Positions 29,523 to 37,679 of a DNA stretch of 64,000 nucleotides are shown one piece after another. A program made the position numbers and the translations under genes. How positions within the stretch are numbered: the stretch's first letter is position 1; each line of letters opens with the position of its first letter. The stretch is from a bacterium (GTDB taxonomy: Bacteria > Planctomycetota > Planctomycetia > Isosphaerales > Isosphaeraceae), in the NCBI GenBank assembly GCA_016125085.1, contig WGMM01000028.1:26621-90620 (forward strand), read 5' to 3'. The notes beneath the pieces are model-generated. The model did not search any database. It had not been told where the DNA came from and worked only from the letters and a program-made list of their open reading frames with translations.

Positions 29523-32500
29523 ATGAACATGCGTTTGCCGTCGATCGTCCTTGGCTTCTGCATGACGGTCCTGGCGACAGGGCCAGTCGTCGCGCAATCC
29601 GTACCGGAGTACACGGGCGATCGTGTGTACCTCGTCGGCGATCCGAAAGGGATCGATGCCCAGAGCCTGAAGCGGGAAATCGGCAGGATCGAACAGTCGA
29701 GCCGGCAGACTTATTTCGTCGTTGCAGTACGGAACACAGGCTCCGGCTCCGATTCGACCAAACGGTTCATGGACAGGCTGGCCGACGTCTGGCCTGATCA
29801 GGCACGAAAGAGGGGGGTGCCGTTCGACATCAAGCGTGTCGTGGTGATCGTCCTGGGAGTCGAAAACCGCAAGATCGTGATTCTCGGAGGAACGGAACTT
29901 CAGCAGAAATTCGCGTTTCGGGATCCGTATATCGACCGCGAACTGGTCCGGCCCTATTTTACGCCTTTGGCTCAAAAAGGCGATCTTACGCAAGCTCTGC
30001 GTGTGCTGATGGAGCAGACTGACCGCTGGATCGCGGCGAAGGATAAAGAACAGGCTCTGCGTCAGTCGGAAATCGCAGCACGCTCCCTTCAGTTACGGCA
30101 GGAAGCAGAGGCCGCGATCACGGAAAGCCGCAAGGAACTTGCGGAGACCCAGACTCTGCTGAAATCGCGGCATGACGAAGGCATGGCCATGACGGCCCTG
30201 GATGCCCGCATCGCCGAACTTGGCGCTTCTCTCGATTCGGCCGCGGCCAGGCTGACGGACAATCCGGCGGAATCGCTCGATGTGGCAAGGCAGACAAATC
30301 GCGGCCTGCTGGAAGCGGCTGAGCAGGTTCGCCGCATTCCTGTACTTCGTACTGAGCTGGATCTTCGGCTGGGAAAATCCATGGAAGTGTTCACGGAGAT
30401 CGCAGCCGCGATCGACACGGCCCGCAAAGCCGGCGTGGCCACGACCAGGCAGGAAGAGGCGCTGGATCAGGCCCGGATGAAGCTCGAAGAATCCCGCGGC
30501 TTGATCGCCCGAGATCCGTTTCAGGCACAAGCACTCGTGAATGAAGGCGAAGGGCGGCTGCAGGACATTCTGATACAGGCCCGCGCGCTGCCTCAGGCGC
30601 AGGCCGAGGTGACGAATCTGAAGGCCGAATCCGCAAAGGCCTTCGATGAGGCGACGGGCCTGATCGTCGAGGCTCGCAAGCGGGGCATCAAGCTGGCCGA
30701 TGCTTCTTCAGCCGTGAAGGCGTTCGAAACGGGCATCGTGAACTTGCCGAAACTGTCGCAGGACGATCCGATCGCCCTGGCGAAAGCCTATCGCGAAACG
30801 GCCGCCGCGGCCGAATCGGTTCGCAAGCTTCTGCCGCCGAAAATCGCACGTTACCGCCTGGTGAACCGTACGCTGCCGATGGCGGCCCTGGCCGGGATCG
30901 GGGCTGTCGGGGCTGGTATCGCAGGGCTTTCCGTGCGGGCTCGGCGGAAATACCGGCGTGAAGTGACGGCCCAGTTCGAACAGTATCGCAGCCGGGCTGT
31001 CGGGCTGATGGATCAGCTGGACGGTCTGCGCAAAGAGCACGAAACGCTGATGAAGGTCGACCCGGACTTCACCGAGCCATCGACAGGCCGCACCCTGGCG
31101 GTGTATCGCGAAGTGGAAACCGACCTGAACGGCCTCTGGGACAAGTGGCTGCACCTGATGGATGTCTGGGAGCGGGCGGACAAGCTTGTCCGAAGCGCAA
31201 GCTCCATGAATTCGGAACAGATTACCCAGGCCAAGGCGCTTCTGGAGACGGAAGGCGCTTTCGACGGCGTCGACGAACTCGTCGCCTCTTGCCGCACCCG
31301 GATGGATGATCTGGGGCGGGCGCACGAAGTCGCCCGCAAGGCATTCGCGGCCGCGAACGAGTCGGTGAGAAAAGCCGATCAGGCGATCGCAGCCCTTGCC
31401 GAACGCAAAATACGCCTGGGATCGGAATCGAACGCCCTGGCCAGTGTCGTGAAGGTGCTGGACGAGGCGAAAGGCCTGATCGTGGCTGACCCGATCGGAG
31501 CGAAAGAGATCGTCGCCCGGGCCGACGCGACGCTGGCCGAGATACTCGGTCGCGCTGGCCGGATCTCGGCTCAGGCCGATCGTGCGGAAGTGCTGAGTTC
31601 GAAAATCGGGACGATCGCGGCCGATGCTGCACAGCTTCGTGGTGATGGCCTTTTGCTCAAGGAGCCCGAAGCTGATCCGGATCCGAAGCTCGCCCGGGCC
31701 GGGAAGATGGTCGAAGTGGCGTCCAACGAGCTGCGCAAGGCCGACGCCGACGCAGCCGAACGCATTCTGGGCGAAACCGAAGCCCTGCTGACGACGACCG
31801 AAGCGGACATGAAGAGGCATCAGGAAGCTCGTGGCACTTGTCTGACGGCGATCCCCGAAGCTCGAAAGACGCTTGGCGAGGTCGAATCGGCGATTCAGGA
31901 AAGTGCGGTCGTTCTCGATCGTATGCATGCGTCATTCGCGCCGGAGTCGTTCGCTGGCGTGGCCGACAGGGTCGAAGCCGCCGAAAAATTGGCGAAATCC
32001 GCTCGCGAAGCCATCACCCGTGCCGCCGAAGATGCCGAAGAGCCGAACCAGCGGTTTCTTGCGGCGATGTCGCGCATCGCCCAGGCCACCGACGCGATCG
32101 CCCGGGCCGGTGCAGCCGCGAAGGAAGTCGTTCAGCGGAACGAGGCGTTGAACGTGATCGCCGCGAATTTCCGCCAGGCCCTGGCGGATTCGAAGTCGGC
32201 AGAGCAGGAAACGATGACGCTTTTCGCCAAATCACGCGAAATCGTCAGCGACGAAGCCCGTAAGTCGCTCGATCAGGCCATGGCCCTGGTCCGGCGAGTC
32301 GAAGAGTCCGCCAGTCACGACAAACCGAATTGGCCGGAAGCCGAACGCCTGATGCAGGCGGCCAGCCGGGCGCTCGACCTGGCCCGCAATCAGGCTCAGG
32401 AAGACATCGCCGGCTTCGAGAAGCTTCAGGCACGGGAAAAGCAGGTGCGGCAGCGGCTCGATACAGTCGGCCGTGTGCTCGAACGTGGCGACAAGGACAG

Positions 32501-33176
32501 GCCGCCGGCCAATCAGAGGTATCGCCAGGCGCGGGATTTGTTGATGCGATATCAGGAAGCCGCGACGGACAAATCCTACGGCTGGGACGAAAAGCTGAGA
32601 TGGCTCGATGAAGTGGCCGCCAATGCCGATCGGGCTGAAGAACTGGCCAATCAGGACATCAACCTGGCCAACGGGGCCCAGGCCGAGATCGAATCGGCCG
32701 CGCGCTCCCTTCGCAAGTCTCAGGCCTATTACGGCTCGGGCGTTTCCGCCGATCTGAGCCGGGCCGAAGCCCTGCTGACCGAAGCCCGCAAGCATCTGGC
32801 CAGCCAGGCATATGAATCGGCCGTCGAAGCGGCTCAGGCGGCCGATCACGCGGCCTCCGTCGCGACGAACAAGGCCGAACACGCCGCCCGTAAGCGCAGG
32901 ATGCAGGCGGACAGGACGATCGTCCTGGGCGACCCGATGGTTATGGGGGGCCTGTTCGACGTGCTGGTGCGGGCAGGGCAGGACATGGCCCGGCATGCGA
33001 GCAACAGCGGCTCGTCCGGCAGCTGGGGATCGAGCGGCGGATCTTCAACGCCGTGGTCATCCGGCGACTCTGGCGGCGGCTACTGGGGCGGCGGTTCGAG
33101 TTCGTCCTCGTGGGGCAGCGGTGACTCGGGCGGTGGTGGTTCGTGGAGTTCGGGGTCGAGTCAGTCGAGCTGGTGA
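29523..33176 (+). CDS. Giant TPM-domain protein with long coiled-coil and Gly/Ser/Trp tail
   Basis: About 1217 residues. Signal peptide (RLPSIVLGFCMTVLATGPVVAQS); TPM domain at about 25-165 (YLVGDPKGID at its start, VVVIVLGVENRKIVILGG, then a helical end); a 270-residue helical stretch; one membrane helix at about 448-468 (PMAALAGIGAVGAGIAGLSV) followed by basic RARRKYRR; about 650 residues of heptad-like, Ala/Glu-rich helix; and a tail of some 60 residues made mostly of Gly, Ser and Trp (GGGYWGGGSSSSSWGSGDSG). TPM proteins such as YgcG relatives also carry a membrane helix and a Gly-rich tail but are about 250-300 residues, so the long helical body is the oddity. An alternative start is ATG 29490. 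TPM roles range from photosystem II repair to acid phosphatase activity; here it is unknown. Confidence 0.75.
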   Translation: MNMRLPSIVLGFCMTVLATGPVVAQSVPEYTGDRVYLVGDPKGIDAQSLKREIGRIEQSSRQTYFVVAVRNTGSGSDSTKRFMDRLADVWPDQARKRGVPFDIKRVVVIVLGVENRKIVILGGTELQQKFAFRDPYIDRELVRPYFTPLAQKGDLTQALRVLMEQTDRWIAAKDKEQALRQSEIAARSLQLRQEAEAAITESRKELAETQTLLKSRHDEGMAMTALDARIAELGASLDSAAARLTDNPAESLDVARQTNRGLLEAAEQVRRIPVLRTELDLRLGKSMEVFTEIAAAIDTARKAGVATTRQEEALDQARMKLEESRGLIARDPFQAQALVNEGEGRLQDILIQARALPQAQAEVTNLKAESAKAFDEATGLIVEARKRGIKLADASSAVKAFETGIVNLPKLSQDDPIALAKAYRETAAAAESVRKLLPPKIARYRLVNRTLPMAALAGIGAVGAGIAGLSVRARRKYRREVTAQFEQYRSRAVGLMDQLDGLRKEHETLMKVDPDFTEPSTGRTLAVYREVETDLNGLWDKWLHLMDVWERADKLVRSASSMNSEQITQAKALLETEGAFDGVDELVASCRTRMDDLGRAHEVARKAFAAANESVRKADQAIAALAERKIRLGSESNALASVVKVLDEAKGLIVADPIGAKEIVARADATLAEILGRAGRISAQADRAEVLSSKIGTIAADAAQLRGDGLLLKEPEADPDPKLARAGKMVEVASNELRKADADAAERILGETEALLTTTEADMKRHQEARGTCLTAIPEARKTLGEVESAIQESAVVLDRMHASFAPESFAGVADRVEAAEKLAKSAREAITRAAEDAEEPNQRFLAAMSRIAQATDAIARAGAAAKEVVQRNEALNVIAANFRQALADSKSAEQETMTLFAKSREIVSDEARKSLDQAMALVRRVEESASHDKPNWPEAERLMQAASRALDLARNQAQEDIAGFEKLQAREKQVRQRLDTVGRVLERGDKDRPPANQRYRQARDLLMRYQEAATDKSYGWDEKLRWLDEVAANADRAEELANQDINLANGAQAEIESAARSLRKSQAYYGSGVSADLSRAEALLTEARKHLASQAYESAVEAAQAADHAASVATNKAEHAARKRRMQADRTIVLGDPMVMGGLFDVLVRAGQDMARHASNSGSSGSWGSSGGSSTPWSSGDSGGGYWGGGSSSSSWGSGDSGGGGSWSSGSSQSSW

Positions 33177-33194
33177 CGATTGAATCGCAGAATC

Positions 33195-33235
33195 GAACCC
33201 GCTCGAAATCCTGGAAGAGAGCACGAAGCGGGTTC
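33195..33235. terminator. Inverted repeat between convergent genes, possible bidirectional terminator
   Basis: GAACCCGCT (33195-33203) and AGCGGGTTC (33227-33235) pair perfectly over 9 bp, with a 23-base loop and partial extension outward. It sits between two converging genes. No clear U-tract, so function is tentative. Confidence 0.4.
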
Positions 33236-33252
33236 GGATTCGCATTCGAAAG

Positions 33253-34776
33253 TCAGAAGTCATTATCGCCGACGACTTCGCCGCCGTCGCGAGTGGTCAG
33301 TGCCTTCAGGATTTTCCGTGGGATCGAATCCTTGACGAACCGGAGCGAGCCGTCGGCGAACAGGAGATTCGTGCCGCCTGCATGGTGGCCGAGCAGGGGA
33401 GTGAAGCTGACGTCCTCGCCCACCTGCCAGTCGTCGGGTTTGGTCCAGATCACGGCGGATTCATCGCCGGTTTCGACCGCCATGATGGTTCGCGTGGTTC
33501 CGTCGGTAAAATCCTGGAGCCTGCCGCCGTTTTCGCCTGATAGGATCGTGCCTTTACCGTGAGGGACCTGATAACAGGTTTTCCCTTCGCTGACGGGGTG
33601 ATGGCTTTTGGGGCAGGCGAAAATGGCCGGCATTTTGGTGATCAGGGCCTTGTTGTGCTCGCTGTCCCAGGGTTCGTCCAGATGAAATTCGGAGTAAAGC
33701 TGATTCTCGTCGAGGAATGGCAGAAGCTGCACCCGCCAGCTCAACAGTGGCTTGCCTGAAGGTGACAAAGTCGCTTGCCTGGGGAATTTGCCGTAGGCCT
33801 GATGATAATTATGCATGGCCAGGCCGATCCGTTTGAGGTTGCTCACGCATCGATTGCGCCAGCGGGTTTCTCGAACGGATTGGATCAACGGAACGACGAG
33901 ATCGGTCATTAACTCCGGGCTAATATCGATGACCGTTCGATCCCCTTGCGTCTGCGGATTCAATTTCTCCAGCATAGTGACGAATGACGACAGATTCGGG
34001 TCATTTTTCGAGGCTTCGACTGCGAGCGAACGGATGTGTGTCGCCAAACTGGCGAGCTTGCCAGCTGTGGGGGCGTCCTCGCACTGGAACAGGAATTGCA
34101 TTCCAGGGTTCTCGCCGGGCGTCAAATGCAATACGCCCCATTTCGAACCCTGGGTGAATGTCGTCACTGGCCCGCCTCCCAGTTCTTTCGGCAGCGTTTC
34201 GATCGTTTCTTCGAGAGCCTTGCGCTGGATGACGCTCGGGACGAGCACCAACTTTGCTGGCGAGTTCACGGCTGCGGCGAAGGCGTCCGACAGGCCAGCT
34301 CTGGGCGAGTCTTCGACGTTTCGATCGGGACGAAATGCAATGGAATGACCGCCCGCCAACAGGCGGCCTTTCACTTCCATCGAAAGTGGCGCTGAATCGT
34401 ATCGCGACCAAAATTTCGGCAGTAGCGTTTTTAGCGCACTCACGTCGCTGCCGGTTTCGAAAGTCAATGCGAATTGGGGCGTGGCGCGCATTCGGCCTGG
34501 ATCGATCAGCAGGAACAGGTCCTTGGCACCGGTTCGAACGAGCGTATCGATTTCATCTCCGATCGAACGGATTTCCTCATCGAACTGCTTGTCCGCGGCA
34601 AGTTTTCCGGACATCCGTTTGACGGTCTCCACGAAATTGAGCCGACTGAGATCAAAATGCAGGACCATTGCGATTTCGTCGCCCAGGATCGGTGCGATGA
34701 CGGCGGCGGGATCGGCCTGCGGCTGAGCCTGCGACGGCAATGCAAGCAGGAAGAGAATTGGAATCGTGAATGACAT
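33253..34776 (-). CDS. Secreted DUF1559-containing protein (H-X9-DG box)
   Basis: A 507-residue exported protein. Signal peptide (SFTIPILFLLALPSQAQP); residues about 25-300 form an unassigned domain; the C-terminal half is DUF1559 with CVSNLKRIGLAMHNYHQAYG near 325-344, LLSWRVQLLPFLDENQLY near 360-377 and HHAGGTNLLFADGSLRF near 474-490, the H-X9-DG region. Most planctomycete DUF1559 proteins start with a type IV pilin-like methylation leader; this one has an ordinary signal peptide and a replaced N-terminal half. GGGAG lies 9 bases before ATG 34776. It is the last gene of the ECF sigma group, 43 bases after the preceding stop. Confidence 0.88.
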   Translation of the reverse strand: MSFTIPILFLLALPSQAQPQADPAAVIAPILGDEIAMVLHFDLSRLNFVETVKRMSGKLAADKQFDEEIRSIGDEIDTLVRTGAKDLFLLIDPGRMRATPQFALTFETGSDVSALKTLLPKFWSRYDSAPLSMEVKGRLLAGGHSIAFRPDRNVEDSPRAGLSDAFAAAVNSPAKLVLVPSVIQRKALEETIETLPKELGGGPVTTFTQGSKWGVLHLTPGENPGMQFLFQCEDAPTAGKLASLATHIRSLAVEASKNDPNLSSFVTMLEKLNPQTQGDRTVIDISPELMTDLVVPLIQSVRETRWRNRCVSNLKRIGLAMHNYHQAYGKFPRQATLSPSGKPLLSWRVQLLPFLDENQLYSEFHLDEPWDSEHNKALITKMPAIFACPKSHHPVSEGKTCYQVPHGKGTILSGENGGRLQDFTDGTTRTIMAVETGDESAVIWTKPDDWQVGEDVSFTPLLGHHAGGTNLLFADGSLRFVKDSIPRKILKALTTRDGGEVVGDNDF

Positions 34777-34819
34777 TGGAATGTTCTCCCGATGAAGTTG
34801 GTTTGGATGGCGATGTTTC

Positions 34820-36379
34820 TCATCGAGCCAGCTTGAGGCGGTAGTCAATCCTGAAACGGGGGTGATCCAGGGCACCCGGCAAATTCGGGCCCGAAAGTGT
34901 GGCCGTTTCGCCCGAGACCTTGTATTCGAACGGTTTGCCGGTCGCCAGGTCGATGGGCACCGGGGCTTCGGTGATCGCCTCCAGGTTTGGCGGAAGAGTG
35001 CCCTGATGGCTGTGGGCGTAAAGGCGGATGGCCTCGATGGCCTGAAGTGCGTCGAACTGTCGTTCCAGACGGACGAGCGACATCCGAGCGGTGTTCAGGC
35101 TCGGCGTCAGCTCCCCGAAAAAGCCAAGAATGGGATTCTCGGAGCTGCCGTTCACCAGTCTTTCCATCGCTTTGGTCAGCTCGTCGAACGAATCGCGATA
35201 GGGGACATTGAGCCACTTGTACATTTCGTCACGCAATTTTCCGTATTCCGAATAGCTATAAAGACAGGCGACCTGCAGGACAGGCATCGCCCTCACTTTC
35301 GCATCGGGCCAGCCTTGTTCGATCAGTGCCCGGCTCGCTTGCGGATAGAGCCTGGCGGCCATCGTCGCAATCCGGAAACGTCTTTCGAAGCTGCCGAGAG
35401 TTTCTTCGGACCCTGCGGCCATTGGGCCCTGGCTGCCCATGAAGGAGTCGACTTTGCGCTGGAGCGCGTCGGCGAAGCGGCGGGCTTCGTCGTCGCTCCA
35501 GACGTGGTCATCCAGAATTTTCAGTTCGGGCAGTTCCCGTTCCAGGGTGTAACGTTCGCCTTCGTACGCGGGACTCGGATCGATGAACGGCCGGGGCCGG
35601 TCGGCCAGAGCCCAATAAAGGCTCGGAGTGCCGGGGGCCTGAACCAGGTCCAGCAGGCAATCGAGCATAAGCGAATCGATCGAAACGCCGATCAGTGCCA
35701 GGATCAGATAAGGGCCCTGGGCGACGTGCCGGCTCATGGTCAGGCCGGTTTCGATCCAGTGCATGGCTTCGTCCGGCTTGCCGTCGAGGATGGCCACGCG
35801 CGCCTTGATCGACACCAGCCTGGCAAGGTTCCGTAGCTCGTCCATCTCAGGAAGAGGTACCCAAATGCCGTCGTTTCTCCCGGCGAATTCCCAGTCGCAG
35901 CCGTCGCGGATCGCACCCTGTTCTACCTCGTTCAGGATGACGTCATACCTGTCGCCGAGCAGTTCATGAGCTTTATCACGCGGGAGATCGCGAACAGGGA
36001 CATTTGTCCATTTGGCGATCGGGTCGTCGAACGGAATCGACTTCCCGCCGGACGCTCGCAGAGAATCAGCCATGCGGCTGCCCCTTTCCGAAATGAGCAT
36101 CAGGCAGGCGCGATGATAAAAAATGGCCGCGTTACCATGAATCTGCTGGCGCCTTTCCGGCATCAGCCGATACTTCAGCGCCGGCACGGGGGCACCCGCT
36201 GGCCGCAAGGTGATTTCGACCGGTGCGTCGGCAGGTCGAGCGGCCGGCGTGTTCTGCGGTAACGGTGCCGCGCTGACGGACATCGACCACGCCAGTATCG
36301 CCCAAACTACGAATTTCGCACACGATCGCACCGAAGTGGACACGCTTGCAGGCTGGTTTGTCCAGGCAGCGATTTTCAT
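34820..36379 (-). CDS. Exported protein of unknown function in the ECF sigma operon
   Basis: Not a family I can name. The 519-residue product has a probable signal peptide after a 20-residue basic head (FVVWAILAWSMSVSAAP), a proline/alanine linker (residues about 40-65), then a mostly helical body with HGNAAIFYHRACLMLISERG near 80-99, and a C-terminal helix plus beta segment (LYAHSHQGTLPPNLEAITEA near 455-474) that resembles the 'lppnLeaL' pattern seen in planctomycete proteins near DUF1559. The start ATG 36379 overlaps the stop of the preceding gene as ATGA. Context suggests an extracytoplasmic member of the regulon controlled by the upstream sigma factor; that is inference. Confidence 0.65.
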   Translation of the reverse strand: MKIAAWTNQPASVSTSVRSCAKFVVWAILAWSMSVSAAPLPQNTPAARPADAPVEITLRPAGAPVPALKYRLMPERRQQIHGNAAIFYHRACLMLISERGSRMADSLRASGGKSIPFDDPIAKWTNVPVRDLPRDKAHELLGDRYDVILNEVEQGAIRDGCDWEFAGRNDGIWVPLPEMDELRNLARLVSIKARVAILDGKPDEAMHWIETGLTMSRHVAQGPYLILALIGVSIDSLMLDCLLDLVQAPGTPSLYWALADRPRPFIDPSPAYEGERYTLERELPELKILDDHVWSDDEARRFADALQRKVDSFMGSQGPMAAGSEETLGSFERRFRIATMAARLYPQASRALIEQGWPDAKVRAMPVLQVACLYSYSEYGKLRDEMYKWLNVPYRDSFDELTKAMERLVNGSSENPILGFFGELTPSLNTARMSLVRLERQFDALQAIEAIRLYAHSHQGTLPPNLEAITEAPVPIDLATGKPFEYKVSGETATLSGPNLPGALDHPRFRIDYRLKLAR

Positions 36380-36909
36380 AGTGAGTCTCCCAGGTCGAAG
36401 GGTTCGGATCTGCGGATTTTCAAGCCTTCCGCGGCTGTGAGCGGTTTCTCGGCCGGAACGAGTGCGATCACGGGTGAATTTGGCGTTCGGCCCGGTTCGT
36501 CGAAGAACGTCAGGGGAAGTCTTCGATCAACCGCCGGGATTGCCCGGGGATCGAATGCGACGGCAGACCTGGAGGCAATCTGCGGCATCGAAGCCGGTTC
36601 CGGTCTTTCGCTCGAAGGCGCCGATTCTGGCGGCATTCGAACGTAAACCGTGCGGACTTCAGGTGTCGGCCGGCGGGCGAGCAGAACGCCCTGGCCGATC
36701 GAGACCACCGCCAGGCTCGCGGCGATGGCAGGCCAGAGATTGCGTGCGGACCAGTGCGGCCGCTTCAGTGACTTCGCTTGGCGCTGACCGGCGAGGAACA
36801 GTATCCGGTCGCGCTGGACGCGGCTGGCGGGTTTGAGCGATCCGAGCGAGCGTTCGAAGCCGCTCAGGCCGGATTCGTCGGATCCTTCGGGTTCGAGCGA
36901 GCTGGACAT
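36376..36909 (-). CDS. Single-pass membrane protein, candidate anti-sigma factor
   Basis: A 177-residue protein encoded immediately after and overlapping the sigma gene. Residues 1-60 are cytoplasmic, rich in Ser/Glu, with GFERSLGSLKPASRVQRDRI like the short helices of sigma-binding segments; a single membrane helix follows at about 66-84 (PAIAASLAVVSIGQGVLLA); the rest is extracytoplasmic and proline-rich. No zinc-binding HxxxCxxC anti-sigma motif is present, so it is not a ZAS-type anti-sigma factor. The role is inferred from the overlap (46 bases with the sigma gene, ATGA with the next) and topology. GGGGG precedes ATG 36909. Confidence 0.6.
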   Translation of the reverse strand: MSSSLEPEGSDESGLSGFERSLGSLKPASRVQRDRILFLAGQRQAKSLKRPHWSARNLWPAIAASLAVVSIGQGVLLARRPTPEVRTVYVRMPPESAPSSERPEPASMPQIASRSAVAFDPRAIPAVDRRLPLTFFDEPGRTPNSPVIALVPAEKPLTAAEGLKIRRSEPFDLGDSL

Positions 36910-37379
36910 GAAACCCCCATGAGTTCTCTCAGTGTGACGATGCCGGCCTGATACCGGCGATGGACGGAGCTTCGTGATGTGTGAACGAGTTCGGCGATTT
37001 CCTGAAAACTCAGGCCGCCCCACAGATGCGCCACGATCACTTCCCGCTGCTCGATCGGCAGCGAAGCGAGCGTGACCTGCACGATGTCAGGATCGAATTC
37101 CGAGCCGGCATCCGGCTGAAACCATGCCGGGCCATTTGCCGCAGCCGCTTCTTCGTGCCGTTTACGCCTGCGGCTGGCGATCCCGGCGTTGACGGCACCG
37201 TTGCGAACGACTCGAAACAGCCAGGCCACAGGATTCTCGGGCGTGGTTTCCAGAACCGCCAGACGGACGAACGCCTCCTGCACGACATCTTCGGCAGAGC
37301 CGCACCATTGCCGGGCATAAAGCTCCAGCGCCGGGGCGTGGCGGTCGATCAGTCTTCCCAGCAGTTCAGGATCGATCAT
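36864..37379 (-). CDS. ECF-type RNA polymerase sigma factor
   Basis: A 171-residue sigma factor with region 2 (ALELYARQWCGSAEDVVQEA at about 14-33, then NPVAWLFRVVRNGAVN at about 48-63) and region 4 (LASLPIEQREVIVAHLWGGL at about 103-122, SFQEIAELVHTSRSSVHRRY at about 123-142). Region 2 to 4 spacing and length are those of ECF sigma factors. It should direct transcription of its own downstream genes, which encode a membrane-anchored candidate regulator and two exported proteins. The start ATG 37379 is preferred; GTG 37427 is in frame but adds only unordered sequence. Confidence 0.9.
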   Translation of the reverse strand: MIDPELLGRLIDRHAPALELYARQWCGSAEDVVQEAFVRLAVLETTPENPVAWLFRVVRNGAVNAGIASRRRKRHEEAAAANGPAWFQPDAGSEFDPDIVQVTLASLPIEQREVIVAHLWGGLSFQEIAELVHTSRSSVHRRYQAGIVTLRELMGVSCPARSNPKDPTNPA

Positions 37380-37679
37380 TTCCGGGCTTTCGCTGCCTCT
37401 CGATGATCCGGCGTGCGTTCGATTCACGATCAGTAGACAACGAAGGGCGATCTTCGTCCCAATAAAATTCGAGAATGAACTTTAAGCCATTTCGTCTTCC
37501 GTCATTCCGGAGCACAATGGCTGCTTCGAAACAGCGGATCACCGGTCCACAGCCCGGTGATCCGCTTTTGGTGATGACAGGAACACAAACCTTTAAGCCG
37601 AGCGAGAGGCCAAGACCTTCTGGCCATCGCTTTCGTCGGCGCTCACCGGCTGTTCGAACGCTACGATTCGAAACTGCGA
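37380..37679. other. Intergenic region upstream of the ECF sigma operon
   Basis: 300 bases with a strong hairpin (listed separately) and an AT-rich stretch near 37455-37490 that could contain the sigma operon promoter. No gene. Confidence 0.45.
37533..37566 (-). terminator. Strong hairpin after the PARG gene, probable terminator
   Basis: AGCGGATCACCGG (37533-37545) pairs perfectly over 13 bp with CCGGTGATCCGCT (37554-37566); 8-base loop. On the minus strand it is followed by GTTTCG and on the plus strand by TTTGG, so the U-tract is short either way. Confidence 0.55.
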
